This document shows, one piece after another, positions 8,643 to 16,339 of a stretch of 38,723 nucleotides of DNA. The stretch lies in assembly GCA_031258305.1 (NCBI GenBank), contig JAIRNA010000105.1, positions 1-38,723 on the forward strand. Direction: 5' to 3'. The first letter of the stretch is position 1; each line of letters opens with the position of its first letter. The position numbers were made by a program, and so were the translations under genes. This DNA comes from Treponema sp. (GTDB taxonomy: Bacteria > Spirochaetota > Spirochaetia > Treponematales > Breznakiellaceae). The notes under the pieces are model-generated. The model ran no database searches. It was given only the letters and a program-made list of their open reading frames with translations, and was not told the origin of the DNA.

Positions 8643-11309
8643 ATGAATTCTGATTCAACCCCTATGCTTGACCAGTACCGAAGAATCAAGCGGGAGCACA
8701 AGAACACGGTACTTTTTTTTCGGCTAGGCGATTTTTACGAAATGTTTGGCGAGGATGCCGTTGAGGTATCCAGCTTACTGAACCTTACTCTGACCCACCG
8801 TAACCAGCTACCCATGTGCGGTGTGCCGTATCATGCTGCCCGGCAATATATAGCCAGACTACTCAAACTTGGCAAAAAAGTTGCGGTCTGTGAGCAGGTC
8901 TCCGAGCCGGGCAAAGGACTCGTGGAACGCAAAGTCATCGAGGTCGTAACGCCCGGGACCACTGTTGACGAAGACTACCTTGATGGGTCAAGCGCCAACT
9001 ACCTGGCCTGCATCGCCAAAGCAGGGGATGTATTCTCCTTCGCCTATGTAGACCTTTCTGCAGGTGACTTCCACGCCTCCTCCTTCGCTGGTGCGCACAG
9101 GCTCCGCCAAGAACTGGAACGCCTCCAGGTAAAGGAAATCATAGTCCAAGAATCCCTCCTTTACGATGATGAAGTAGCGTCCGCGCTCAACGAGCGCCGA
9201 ATCGTCCTGAACAAATGGGGAGATTGGTTTTTCAGCGGGGAAACAGGCTTAAAGCGCATCCAACGGCAATTCGGTTCAATCAAAGGGTGGGGGCTTGACG
9301 AAACAAGTCCTGAAATACTCGCGATAGCCGCGCTACTCGACTACCTCGATGAAACCGCCGGCGGCTTGATACCCCACATCAAGACCGTGGAATTGTATCA
9401 GGACGATGAATTCGTTGGACTTGACGAAGCCACCCAGCGCAACTTAGAGCTCATCAAGAATTTGCAAGACGACGGGTCCGGTTTTTCGCTTTTTGAAGTG
9501 ATGGACGAAACCCGCTCTGCAATGGGGCGCAGACTCTTGAAACGCCGCCTCCTTTTCCCGCTTAAAGACAAGATACGTATCGAAAAACGTCTCGAATCGG
9601 TAAAATTTTTCTACAACCAGCCAGAAATTCTCGATAGAATCCGCGAAATTCTGGGAAAAACGCCGGATATTGAGCGCCTCCGATCCCGGCTCGCAATGGA
9701 CAAAGCCCACGGCAAAGACCTCTTTTCTATAAAGAATACTCTTGTTGCCTTTGAGTCGCTTTTACAAATATTGGAAAATGGAAAGAATGGGGGTAAATTT
9801 GAATTTGAAGGCAAAGATGCTCTTTCGATCGACAGCGATGGGATTCGCCGCCTTTCGGCAATGGAAAAAAATCTATCCGCCGGGCTTTGCGATAATCCGT
9901 CCATCCTTTTGACCGAAGGCAATTTAATTCGGCGCGGCTTCAACGTGGAATTGGACAAACTCCACCAATTCAAAGAGAACGGCCGGAATATGCTCGAGGC
10001 GTATTTGGAAGAAGAGCGGCTCACAACCGGCATTTCCAGCCTAAAAATTCGGTTCAATCGGCAAATAGGCTATTTTTTCGAAGTAACAAATGCGCAACTC
10101 GTCAAGGTACCGCGCCGATTCATCAAACGACAAGGCATCGCGGGTGGAGAGCGTTACACGACCGACCGGCTTGCGGCGCTTGAATCCGACATCAACGGCG
10201 CGGACAATAAAATTGTGGAACTTGAACGCCACCTCTTTCTCGCATTACGTGAAAAAACCAAGGCGCTTTTGGGAGAACTCTCGAGTGTGGCGGAGCAAAT
10301 TGCAGAACTTGACGTAGCGCAGAGCCTCGCCCGTGCCGCGCTATTACGGGGCTGGCGACGGCCGATTCTCCATAACGGAACAAGTCTGGACATTGCTCAT
10401 GCGAGGCATCCGGTGGTTGAGGCGCACATTCCATCAGGTGAATTCATTCCCAATGATATTCACCTTGACCGTGACCGCGTCTCGTTTGCCCTCATCACGG
10501 GGCCAAATATGGCGGGCAAGTCTACTTATCTGCGACAGACGGCGCTTATCGTCATCATGGCGCAAATGGGGAGCTTTGTTCCCGCGTCCGAGTCGGAAAT
10601 CGGCTTGGTTGACCGCATTTACTGCCGTGTAGGGGCTTCGGACAACCTTGCCCGTGGCGAATCGACCTTTCTCGTTGAGATGAATGAAACGGCTTATATT
10701 CTAAATACGGCAACTGAAAAGAGTCTGGTCATCATGGACGAGGTGGGGCGAGGAACCGGCACCAAGGATGGGCTTGCCATTGCCTGGGCCGTGAGTGAGG
10801 AACTGCTCGAAAGGCAGTGCCGTACGCTTTTTGCCACCCATTACCATGAGCTCTCCATGCTTTGCCACCCACGTTTGGCGAATCGTTCTATGGAAGTGCT
10901 TGATAATGATGGAGAACTGGTCTTCCTGCGCCATCTGAAGGAAGGAGCGGCATCCGAATCCTACGGACTACACGTAGCCAAATTCGCCGGCTTGAACGAA
11001 AGAGTGCTTGAGCGGGCAAACCGCATTATGGAACAGCTCAATACGAGCGAGGATTCTTTCAAAAAGCTTGAACCATTGTCCGGAATAAGAGATACTCCCC
11101 TCGTCCCTCCACAGAGGGGGAGTCGCCGTATTTCAAAAAATGGAGGGAATGCTTGGGAAAAGATCGTCACCGAAATCGAGGAAATTGACATCGACGCGTT
11201 GACGCCTCTGGAAGCCTTAAATCATCTTTCTCAATGGAAGAAACTACTACGCTCAAAGCCACCAGTTAAATCCAAACGGCAAGCAGAGGAAACTGGATTG
11301 TTCTGGTAA
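8643..11309 (+). CDS. mutS: DNA mismatch repair protein MutS
   Basis: This full-length MutS of 888 aa recognises mispaired bases and small loops and recruits MutL in an ATP-dependent way. The mismatch-reading motif GDFYEMF is near residue 30, the connector and lever domains follow, Walker A is GPNMAGKST (620-628), Walker B is VIMDE (Asp699-Glu700), and the ATHYHE signature comes after it. The conserved C-terminal tail with LTPLEALNHL is present. The ATG at 8643 fits the family N-terminus; Met8 is an alternative. Between the ATPase and the tail, about residues 815-840, is a low-complexity linker encoded by an inverted-repeat segment (11094-11123). acyP follows 40 nt downstream. Confidence 0.97.
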   Translation: MNSDSTPMLDQYRRIKREHKNTVLFFRLGDFYEMFGEDAVEVSSLLNLTLTHRNQLPMCGVPYHAARQYIARLLKLGKKVAVCEQVSEPGKGLVERKVIEVVTPGTTVDEDYLDGSSANYLACIAKAGDVFSFAYVDLSAGDFHASSFAGAHRLRQELERLQVKEIIVQESLLYDDEVASALNERRIVLNKWGDWFFSGETGLKRIQRQFGSIKGWGLDETSPEILAIAALLDYLDETAGGLIPHIKTVELYQDDEFVGLDEATQRNLELIKNLQDDGSGFSLFEVMDETRSAMGRRLLKRRLLFPLKDKIRIEKRLESVKFFYNQPEILDRIREILGKTPDIERLRSRLAMDKAHGKDLFSIKNTLVAFESLLQILENGKNGGKFEFEGKDALSIDSDGIRRLSAMEKNLSAGLCDNPSILLTEGNLIRRGFNVELDKLHQFKENGRNMLEAYLEEERLTTGISSLKIRFNRQIGYFFEVTNAQLVKVPRRFIKRQGIAGGERYTTDRLAALESDINGADNKIVELERHLFLALREKTKALLGELSSVAEQIAELDVAQSLARAALLRGWRRPILHNGTSLDIAHARHPVVEAHIPSGEFIPNDIHLDRDRVSFALITGPNMAGKSTYLRQTALIVIMAQMGSFVPASESEIGLVDRIYCRVGASDNLARGESTFLVEMNETAYILNTATEKSLVIMDEVGRGTGTKDGLAIAWAVSEELLERQCRTLFATHYHELSMLCHPRLANRSMEVLDNDGELVFLRHLKEGAASESYGLHVAKFAGLNERVLERANRIMEQLNTSEDSFKKLEPLSGIRDTPLVPPQRGSRRISKNGGNAWEKIVTEIEEIDIDALTPLEALNHLSQWKKLLRSKPPVKSKRQAEETGLFW
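11094..11123. repeat. Inverted-repeat segment inside the mutS linker
   Basis: ACTCCCC (11094-11100) pairs with GGGGAGT (11117-11123), and the match extends by two more pairs past a one-base bulge. The segment encodes the unusual Pro/Arg/Ser-rich linker just before the conserved MutS tail. It looks like a small palindromic element read in frame, but this is one copy seen by eye. Confidence 0.4.
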
Positions 11310-11349
11310 AGGTATTCCTGTATGAGTGTTTGTATTGAGGTGGGAAAAG

Positions 11350-11619
11350 ATGAATAAGGCGTTTTTTGCGCGTGTGAGCGGACGGGTTCAAGGCGTGGGC
11401 TTCCGCTACGCTTGCCTGAACAAAGCCCGCTCACTGAAAGTTTTCGGATGGGTTCGGAATACGGCGGAAGGGGGCGTTGAAGTGTGGGCTGAAAATGGAG
11501 ATACGGACGCACTGTTGGAATGGCTTTACAAGGGACCGCCCTATGCCCACGTCCTTTCGGTTGATTTCTCATTCCATGAGCCGAAAGGTTTCTATAAAGA
11601 TTTCTCGGTACGATTCTAA
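11350..11619 (+). CDS. acyP: Acylphosphatase
   Basis: At 89 aa this has the standard length for this small cytosolic enzyme, which hydrolyses acyl phosphates such as carbamoyl phosphate or 1,3-bisphosphoglycerate. The first signature, GRVQGVGFRYA, carries the substrate-binding Arg; the second, GWVRNTAEGGVEV, carries the catalytic Asn. The ATG at 11350 follows GAGGTGGG by a few bases. The gene lies 40 nt after mutS on the same strand and may be co-transcribed with it; no functional link is known. It is followed by the tRNA cluster on the other strand. Confidence 0.93.
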   Translation: MNKAFFARVSGRVQGVGFRYACLNKARSLKVFGWVRNTAEGGVEVWAENGDTDALLEWLYKGPPYAHVLSVDFSFHEPKGFYKDFSVRF

Positions 11620-11723
11620 ACGTTACGTTACCTCACCTTGATAAGGGGATAGTGGCGAATAATTATGATTTATAGTCAAATGCGTGATGGAGATTAAATT
11701 GTTAATCTTTATTGAAATAAAAA

Positions 11724-11797
11724 TGAGGCTGACACGACTTGAACGTGCGACCTTCAGATCCGCAATCTGATGCTCTATCCAACTGAGCTACAACCTC
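11724..11797 (-). tRNA. tRNA-Arg (anticodon GCG)
   Basis: A complete cloverleaf can be drawn: acceptor GAGGTTG with CAGCCTC (one G-T pair), D arm GCTC/GAGC with A20 in the loop, anticodon stem TCAGA/TCTGA around the loop TTGCGGA, and T arm with TTCAAGT. The anticodon GCG reads CGC and CGU. A20 and C35 fit arginine identity. CCA is not encoded. Most bacteria use ACG (inosine) for this box, so G34 is notable. Confidence 0.9.
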
Positions 11798-11849
11798 ATA
11801 TCAAAAACCGTAAGTTTGCATGAATGCAATTTACTAACTTTTTAATGGA

Positions 11850-11937
11850 CGGAGCAGAGAGGATTCGAACCTCCGTTACCCTTTAGGGGTAAAACTCCTT
11901 AGCAGGGAGCCACCTTCGGCCACTCGGTCACCGCTCC
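11850..11937 (-). tRNA. tRNA-Ser (anticodon GCT)
   Basis: This class II tRNA of 88 nt has acceptor GGAGCGG with CTGCTCC, anticodon loop CTGCTAA (anticodon GCT, reading AGC/AGU), a long variable arm built around CCCC/GGGG, T loop TTCGAAT and discriminator G. CCA is not encoded. Confidence 0.92.
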
Positions 11938-11949
11938 AGTAAAAACATG

Positions 11950-12034
11950 CGGAGAGAGAGGGATTCGAACCCCCGGTGCTTTTCAGCACAACGGTTTTCA
12001 AGACCGCCTCCTTCAACCGCTCGGACATCTCTCC
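11950..12034 (-). tRNA. tRNA-Ser (anticodon TGA)
   Basis: This class II tRNA has acceptor GGAGAGA with a CTCTCTCC-type 3' side, anticodon loop CTTGAAA (anticodon TGA, reading UCA), a variable arm with GTGCT/AGCAC, T loop TTCGAAT and discriminator G. It lies 12 nt from tRNA-Ser(GCT), and the three tRNAs may form one minus-strand transcript. Confidence 0.92.
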
Positions 12035-12114
12035 AAATCTTTTTTATAATAATCAAAAGATTCATTTGTGTCAAGTGGGGAACTATGTAAAAAATATAAA
12101 TTTTTACAAGAGCC

Positions 12115-12143
12115 TTGCCATAATTGAAATCTTTTGGTATACT
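12115..12143 (+). promoter_or_regulatory. Promoter of the TM1266-like/hydG unit
   Basis: TTGCCA (12115-12120), 17-bp spacer and TATACT (12138-12143) preceded by TG (extended -10). This is one of the best promoter matches in the window. The start near 12150 leaves a leader of about 157 nt before the first ATG. Confidence 0.62.
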
Positions 12144-12149
12144 GTAACC

Positions 12150-12306
12150 AATCTTGTGAACAAAGATACGTTCTGGTTTAATGAGAGTTTCTGCAAAAAT
12201 CTCACCTGGAATTCCACATTCACAAGTATGAATAATTTAACTATGTATCATAGGCGTACTGCCGTACACCGGCGTTCCCTTCATAGTTAATTTCTAGGAG
12301 GCAAAT
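12150..12306 (+). promoter_or_regulatory. Long structured 5' leader upstream of the hydrogenase regulator-like gene
   Basis: Several complementary arms are visible: AACCA-ATCTT (12147-12156) with AAGAT and TGGTT downstream, TGAGA with TCTCA (about 12182-12204), and an outer pair TTAACTATG (12237-12245) with CATAGTTAA (12282-12290) that encloses an imperfect GGCGTAC/GTACACC hairpin. The last stem ends just before AGGAGG (12295-12300), so its folding could control access to the start. I do not recognise a known riboswitch class. Confidence 0.45.
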
Positions 12307-12564
12307 ATGCGAATAGCGGTTATCGGGGCGGTCTTGGAGAACCCTGCCCAGACCCAGAAACAGTTCAATGAGACCATCTCGGCATACAAAGGTATTGTCA
12401 GAGGGCGCATGGGCGTTCCATTTGACAAAGAAGATGTCGGCGTAGTGTCAGTCACCATATCGGCGGAAATAGACGAAATCAATGCCCTCACAGGCAAACT
12501 CGGCAGTATACCGGGTGTCACGGTGAAGACAGCAGTATCAAAGGAAATTAAAAGTAGGGAGTAG
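12307..12564 (+). CDS. TM1266-type iron-only hydrogenase system regulator-like protein
   Basis: This 85-aa ferredoxin-like-fold protein starts with RIAVIGAVLENPAQTQ and has a central IVRGRMGVPF. It matches the small family annotated as iron-only hydrogenase system regulator (TM1266 of Thermotoga), related to ACT/NikR-type ligand-binding domains. It has no DNA-binding domain of its own. AGGAGG lies 6 nt upstream of the ATG. The gene precedes hydG by 114 nt, the same arrangement as TM1266 and hydG in Thermotoga, which supports a role in H-cluster assembly or its control. The biochemical function of the family is not established, and the name regulator is inherited. Confidence 0.8.
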   Translation: MRIAVIGAVLENPAQTQKQFNETISAYKGIVRGRMGVPFDKEDVGVVSVTISAEIDEINALTGKLGSIPGVTVKTAVSKEIKSRE

Positions 12565-12591
12565 GTGTTGTTCCGAGTGAAGCGTAGCATA

Positions 12592-12651
12592 GCGTTGTTC
12601 AACAACGCTGTTGGTTGTTGAACAAGTCCAATTACAAACTGTACCAACAGC
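12592..12651 (+). promoter_or_regulatory. Overlapping inverted repeats between the TM1266-like gene and hydG
   Basis: GCGTTGTT-C-AACAACGC (12592-12608) is a near-perfect palindrome. TTGTTCAACAA (12595-12605) also pairs fully with TTGTTGAACAA (12615-12625), and GCTGTTGGT (12607-12615) pairs fully with ACCAACAGC (12643-12651). The last two stems share base 12615, and each long stem excludes part of another, as in attenuators. No T-run follows, so a switch in RNA processing or translation of hydG is as likely as termination. Confidence 0.5.
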
Positions 12652-12678
12652 TTTATGCCCTAATTAAAAGGAGAAACG

Positions 12679-14079
12679 ATGCAAGAAGAAAAGACTTTCA
12701 TTGATAAAGATTATATAGAAAACGTGCTCTTCGAGGCGAAAAACGCTACAGATACGGAAATCAACGCCTATTTGAATAAGGCAGAGCGATTTGAAGGACT
12801 GAATCACAATGAAATAGCAGCGCTCTTGGTCAATGAAGACCCAAAACATCTGGAACGGGTGAATCAAATCGCCCTGAAAATCAAGGAGCGCGTCTACGGC
12901 AACCGTATCGTTATGTTCGCTCCCCTCTACGTGAGTGACTATTGCGTGAACAGGTGTACTTATTGCTCCTACAACTGCAAGCACGAGTTCGAGCGAAAGA
13001 AGTTGACCCAAGAGGAAGTGCGCGAGGAAGTGCGGATTTTAGAATCAATGGGACACAAACGTCTCGCGATGGAAGCTGGCGAAAACGACGCCATCTGCTC
13101 TATTGACTACATCGTTGACTGTATTAAGACGATTTATGGCATGAAGTTTGAAAACGGCGAAATTCGGCGCGTCAACGTGAACATCGCCGCGACTACAGTC
13201 GAAAATTACCGTAAACTAAAAGAGGTCGGCATCGGCACGTACATCCTCTTTCAGGAAACCTACCACCAACCGACTTACGAAAAAGTTCACATCGCGGGAC
13301 CAAAGAAAAATTTCGCCTATCATCTGACCGCATTTGATCGCGCCCAGGAGTCCGGTATCGACGATGTAGGCGGGGGCGTGCTTTTTGGATTGGCTGATCC
13401 TTATTTCGAGGTTTTAGGCTTGATGATTCACAACGAGCATCTTGAGGAAAAGTTCGGTGTGGGTTTCCACACGATTTCCGTGCCGCGTCTCTGTCCCGCT
13501 GAGGGTATGAACATGGCAGATTTCCCTCATTTGGTTGATGATGAGACTTTTGCCAAGATTGTGGCGATTATCCGACTCGCAACGCCTTTTACCGGCATGA
13601 TTCTGTCAACGCGGGAAAGCCATAGTATGCGGCAACGACTGTTGAGGCTGGGCATTTCGCAAATCAGCGCGGGTTCCAGTACCGAAGTGGGGGGCTACAC
13701 AAAACGGCAACAGAACGTGGAAGTGAACGTAAACCCGCAGTTTTTCGTGAATGATGACCGTCCCGCGCTCTCAATCATCAGTGAACTTATGGACGATGGC
13801 TATGTACCGAGTTTCTGCACCGCATGCTACCGCAAGGGGCGCACCGGGGACCGGTTTATGAGTCTTGCCAAGAGCGGGCAAATCAAAAATGTGTGTCTGC
13901 CTAATGCGCTTACCACGCTTGCCGAATACGCTATTGATTACGGGGACACGGCTTTTAAGCAAAAGGCGGATGCGGCTATCGCTTGTGAAATACCGTCTGT
14001 TTCCAACGAAAAAATCCGCGCGCTCACCTTGGCAAACATTGAAAAAATCAGGCAGGGCGGGCGTGATTTTTACATTTAA
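12679..14079 (+). CDS. hydG: [FeFe]-hydrogenase H-cluster maturase HydG
   Basis: This is a radical SAM tyrosine lyase of 466 aa that cleaves tyrosine to p-cresol and makes the CO and CN ligands of the H-cluster as an Fe-cysteine synthon. The SAM cluster motif C-x3-C-x2-C is at Cys89, Cys93 and Cys96 (YCVNRCTYC). The HydG-specific C-terminal auxiliary cluster motif C-x2-C-x22-C is complete (Cys380, Cys383, Cys406), which separates it from ThiH. AAGGAG is 7 nt upstream of the ATG. hydE and hydF are not in the window, so the other maturases lie elsewhere. The product is needed by any true hydrogenase of this organism and probably by the sensor at 3772. Convergent with the MFS gene. Confidence 0.96.
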   Translation: MQEEKTFIDKDYIENVLFEAKNATDTEINAYLNKAERFEGLNHNEIAALLVNEDPKHLERVNQIALKIKERVYGNRIVMFAPLYVSDYCVNRCTYCSYNCKHEFERKKLTQEEVREEVRILESMGHKRLAMEAGENDAICSIDYIVDCIKTIYGMKFENGEIRRVNVNIAATTVENYRKLKEVGIGTYILFQETYHQPTYEKVHIAGPKKNFAYHLTAFDRAQESGIDDVGGGVLFGLADPYFEVLGLMIHNEHLEEKFGVGFHTISVPRLCPAEGMNMADFPHLVDDETFAKIVAIIRLATPFTGMILSTRESHSMRQRLLRLGISQISAGSSTEVGGYTKRQQNVEVNVNPQFFVNDDRPALSIISELMDDGYVPSFCTACYRKGRTGDRFMSLAKSGQIKNVCLPNALTTLAEYAIDYGDTAFKQKADAAIACEIPSVSNEKIRALTLANIEKIRQGGRDFYI

Positions 14080-14117
14080 GGCGCAATGAAACATGTCTTG
14101 CAGTTAAAAGAGGCGCA

Positions 14118-14155
14118 AAGACAGTCGGAAATTCTATGGGATTTCCGACTGTCTT
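14118..14155. terminator. Bidirectional hairpin between hydG and the MFS gene
   Basis: A perfect 15-bp stem (14118-14132 with 14141-14155) closes an 8-nt loop. It contains the MFS stop codon and lies 39 nt after hydG. The T-tracts on either side are weak (TAGTTTCTTATTT on the plus side), so it may block read-through or protect 3' ends more than terminate sharply. Confidence 0.62.
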
Positions 14156-15294
14156 AGTTTCTTATTTAACGTTTCAACCATTATAATTTTTATTATCAAC
14201 ACTATTCCAATGAACATTGGGAATATAGTGAAACGTGTATATGAGGTAAGCCCTCCAAATATCGGCGGCATTATTGTAGTTCCGATATATGCACACGCCA
14301 TTTGTATTCCCATTATAGGCTGTGAATATTCCTTTCCAAAATTTTCAGGTGTTTCATGTAATAAGCTAGGATAGATTGGAGCGCAACCAAGACCAATCAT
14401 AAAAAATCCTAGTACTAATGCACTGTTTCCAAAGGGTAAAACCATAACGATAATTCCACAACCAATTATTGCCTGTCCCAAACGGATCATTTGTCTGCTA
14501 TTTAATTTTATTGTTAAAAAACCTGATATAAAACGCCCTAAAGTTATTCCAATATAATACAACGATATCCATTGGGCGGCAATTTTAGGCGATATATTTT
14601 TTACCAATACTAAATAACTACTACCCCATAATCCGGTTATTGTTTCAATTGAGCAATAACAAAAAAACACTGCAAGAGCCTGTTTGACTCCAATGATATG
14701 AAATAGTTTTTTAAATTCTATTGAATTATGTTGTGTTGAGATTTCATATGTTTTATTATTTTTCCACAAAGGTAAGGAAATAAATAATAGCAGAACAAGG
14801 CAAAATTGAATTATACCAATAGTCCGATAACCCAAATTCCATGAATTTCTATGTATTAAAAACGCCGACATAATTATTGGACCAATAGAAGCGCCCACAC
14901 CCCAAAAACAGTGTAGCCAGCTCATATGCCTTGCTTTATAATGTAACGCTACATAGTTATTTAACGCGGCGTCGACAGAACCTGCTCCTAACCCCAACGG
15001 AATAGCACAAAGGCATAATACCAAAAAAATGTGTGAAACTGAAAACCCAATAAGCGCGGCGGCGGTCGCCAGAACACTGACGGCGGTAACAAGTCCTGTA
15101 CCAAAACGTCTGATAATTCTCTCACTGAATATACTTGAAACAACCGTTCCGCCGGCAATAATCATGGAAATAAATCCCGCGTAATGCAAAGGAACATTTA
15201 ATAAATTGTACATTGACGGCCATGCGGATCCAAGTAATGAATCCGGCAATCCTAAACTGATGAAGGAAAGGTAAATAATTATCAGAAGTAACAA
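14134..15294 (-). CDS. Major facilitator superfamily transporter
   Basis: This 386-aa polytopic membrane protein has about 12 hydrophobic segments and an MFS-like layout: a cytoplasmic loop with SERIIRRFG after the second segment, DAALNNYVA and WLHCFWGVGASIGP in the fourth and fifth, and a second half starting near residue 205. It resembles fucose-permease-like MFS members of anaerobes; the substrate cannot be predicted. The start is a TTG at 15294 with AAAGGAG 9 nt upstream. The gene is clearly more AT-rich than its neighbours, and with the degraded stretch behind it this suggests acquisition by transfer. Confidence 0.82.
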   Translation of the reverse strand: MLLLIIIYLSFISLGLPDSLLGSAWPSMYNLLNVPLHYAGFISMIIAGGTVVSSIFSERIIRRFGTGLVTAVSVLATAAALIGFSVSHIFLVLCLCAIPLGLGAGSVDAALNNYVALHYKARHMSWLHCFWGVGASIGPIIMSAFLIHRNSWNLGYRTIGIIQFCLVLLLFISLPLWKNNKTYEISTQHNSIEFKKLFHIIGVKQALAVFFCYCSIETITGLWGSSYLVLVKNISPKIAAQWISLYYIGITLGRFISGFLTIKLNSRQMIRLGQAIIGCGIIVMVLPFGNSALVLGFFMIGLGCAPIYPSLLHETPENFGKEYSQPIMGIQMACAYIGTTIMPPIFGGLTSYTRFTIFPMFIGIVLIIKIIMVETLNKKLRQSEIP

Positions 15295-15489
15295 GGTTCT
15301 ATTCTCCTTTGTAACGTTATGTTTAAGTATTTAATACTATGGATATGTCGCAAACCAAACATTTTTCGCGTTTCTATTTTGTAATCAAAACATAATAAAA
15401 AATCCACTTTTCCAATAGAATGAAGTTGCAACACAAATTCAACGGAGTAAAACGATGCCTTGTACACCACCTCCAGTCATGGGGTGTAA

Positions 15490-15696
15490 ACCCGAAGAAA
15501 CTACCCATGGACAAAAGACGGCGTAGCGGTCGAGCTTTCAGGCGGCATCTTCGCGGGCAGCGATGAAGGGCTTTTCGGCTGGTCAAATCTGCGGTTAAGC
15601 TTTCGAGGGTCTTCTCCAGGGCTATCACTTTCTTGGTCTCGGTAAGGATTTCCTGAGAATCCTCGCGGACATGGTGGGTAATCTTCCGGGACTGGA
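15490..15696. pseudogene. Junction of two decayed coding fragments
   Basis: On the plus strand 15490-15582 encodes a protein-like piece around WTKDGVAVELSGGIFAG and GLFG, which resembles the end of a beta-barrel or envelope protein. On the minus strand 15696-15577 encodes HHVREDSQEILTETKK and a following heptad-like helix, which resembles the C-terminal signalling helix of a chemotaxis receptor. Both lose sense at about 15577-15582, where they meet. Neither has a start. This reads as a deletion scar between two former genes; the family guesses are weak. Confidence 0.3.
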
Positions 15697-15963
15697 CTAT
15701 AGAATAAGTGCTTTATCACGATCAACGAGAAACATTCTTGCCCGCCTATTAAGCGGATGTTAGAATGATTACAATTATCTCTAAATTGCATTAACAGTCA
15801 AGTAGTTTTAACAAAAAAGTATAAAATAATAGAGAGAGACTGTTCAAGCAAGAGTTTTACCCTGTTCACCATTCCTCTGTTTGTGTCTGTAGGAAATCTA
15901 TACGTCTTTAGAAGTCCGGGAGACATCTAAAGCAAGCGTAACCCTTCCTGCATTTAACCTATA

Positions 15964-15992
15964 TTGCAAATAAAACGCCACTGTGTTATAAT
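15964..15992 (+). promoter_or_regulatory. Strong promoter of the sigma-factor operon, start at the ATG
   Basis: TTGCAA (15964-15969), 17-bp spacer, TATAAT (15987-15992) preceded by TGT (extended -10). The expected start is near 15999, on the ATG at 15998, so the transcript would be leaderless. Confidence 0.65.
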
Positions 15993-15997
15993 AAGGT

Positions 15998-16330
15998 ATG
16001 GACAAATTGAATTCTGCGGCCGCGCAAGTTATTGTATCAATTATTCCTATTGTCGGTATTGTGATGGGGTCTGTGGTGGTGTTTTTTTACCTTCTCTGGC
16101 GTCATAAACAGACTTCTCTCCTCATACAGACGGGACAATATAAGAAGCCTGTCTTTGACATCCTGTCCTTCAGTCTATTGGCTGGACTATTGCTTATGAG
16201 CGTGGGAATAGGTTTAACGGTGTTTTTAGCCATCGCTTTGGGCGCAAGTTTCGGACTTCTGGGGGGAATCATTCCGCTTACTATCGGTATCGGCTTGATG
16301 GCGTATTATATCGTCAGACAAAAAAGTTGA
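15998..16330 (+). CDS. Small integral membrane protein in an ECF sigma operon
   Basis: This 110-aa protein has three likely membrane segments (about 10-32, 52-75 and 78-104) and a basic loop WRHKQTSLLIQTGQYKK between the first two. Similar small membrane proteins (DUF6249-like) often precede ECF sigma and zinc-finger genes, but I cannot assign the family with certainty. The ATG at 15998 lies only 5 nt after a consensus -10 and has no Shine-Dalgarno sequence. The stop is 9 nt before the sigma-factor start, so the two are one operon. It may take part in sensing membrane stress together with the anti-sigma factor; that is inference from position only. Confidence 0.68.
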   Translation: MDKLNSAAAQVIVSIIPIVGIVMGSVVVFFYLLWRHKQTSLLIQTGQYKKPVFDILSFSLLAGLLLMSVGIGLTVFLAIALGASFGLLGGIIPLTIGIGLMAYYIVRQKS

Positions 16331-16339
16331 AAGAGGAAC

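Larger units (their letters stand above)
15295..15997. other. 700-bp stretch without an intact gene
   Basis: The left end holds the MFS ribosome binding site and upstream region; the middle holds the decayed coding fragments at 15490-15696; the right end holds the promoter at 15964. A short inverted repeat CTTTAGA/TCTAAAG lies near 15907-15933. I see no tRNA, IS end or credible intact small gene. Confidence 0.5.

Noticed and set aside
8456-8653. 65-codon frame overlapping the mutS start
   Set aside because: It has a TTG start with the nearest AAGGAG 18 nt away, no recognisable similarity, and lies in an AT-rich promoter region.
12679-14079. ThiH (thiamine synthesis) instead of HydG
   Set aside because: The C-terminal C-x2-C-x22-C motif and the TM1266-like neighbour are specific to HydG.
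14134-15997. Insertion sequence around the MFS gene
   Set aside because: I found no transposase, terminal inverted repeats or target duplication; only base composition and decayed fragments suggest transfer.
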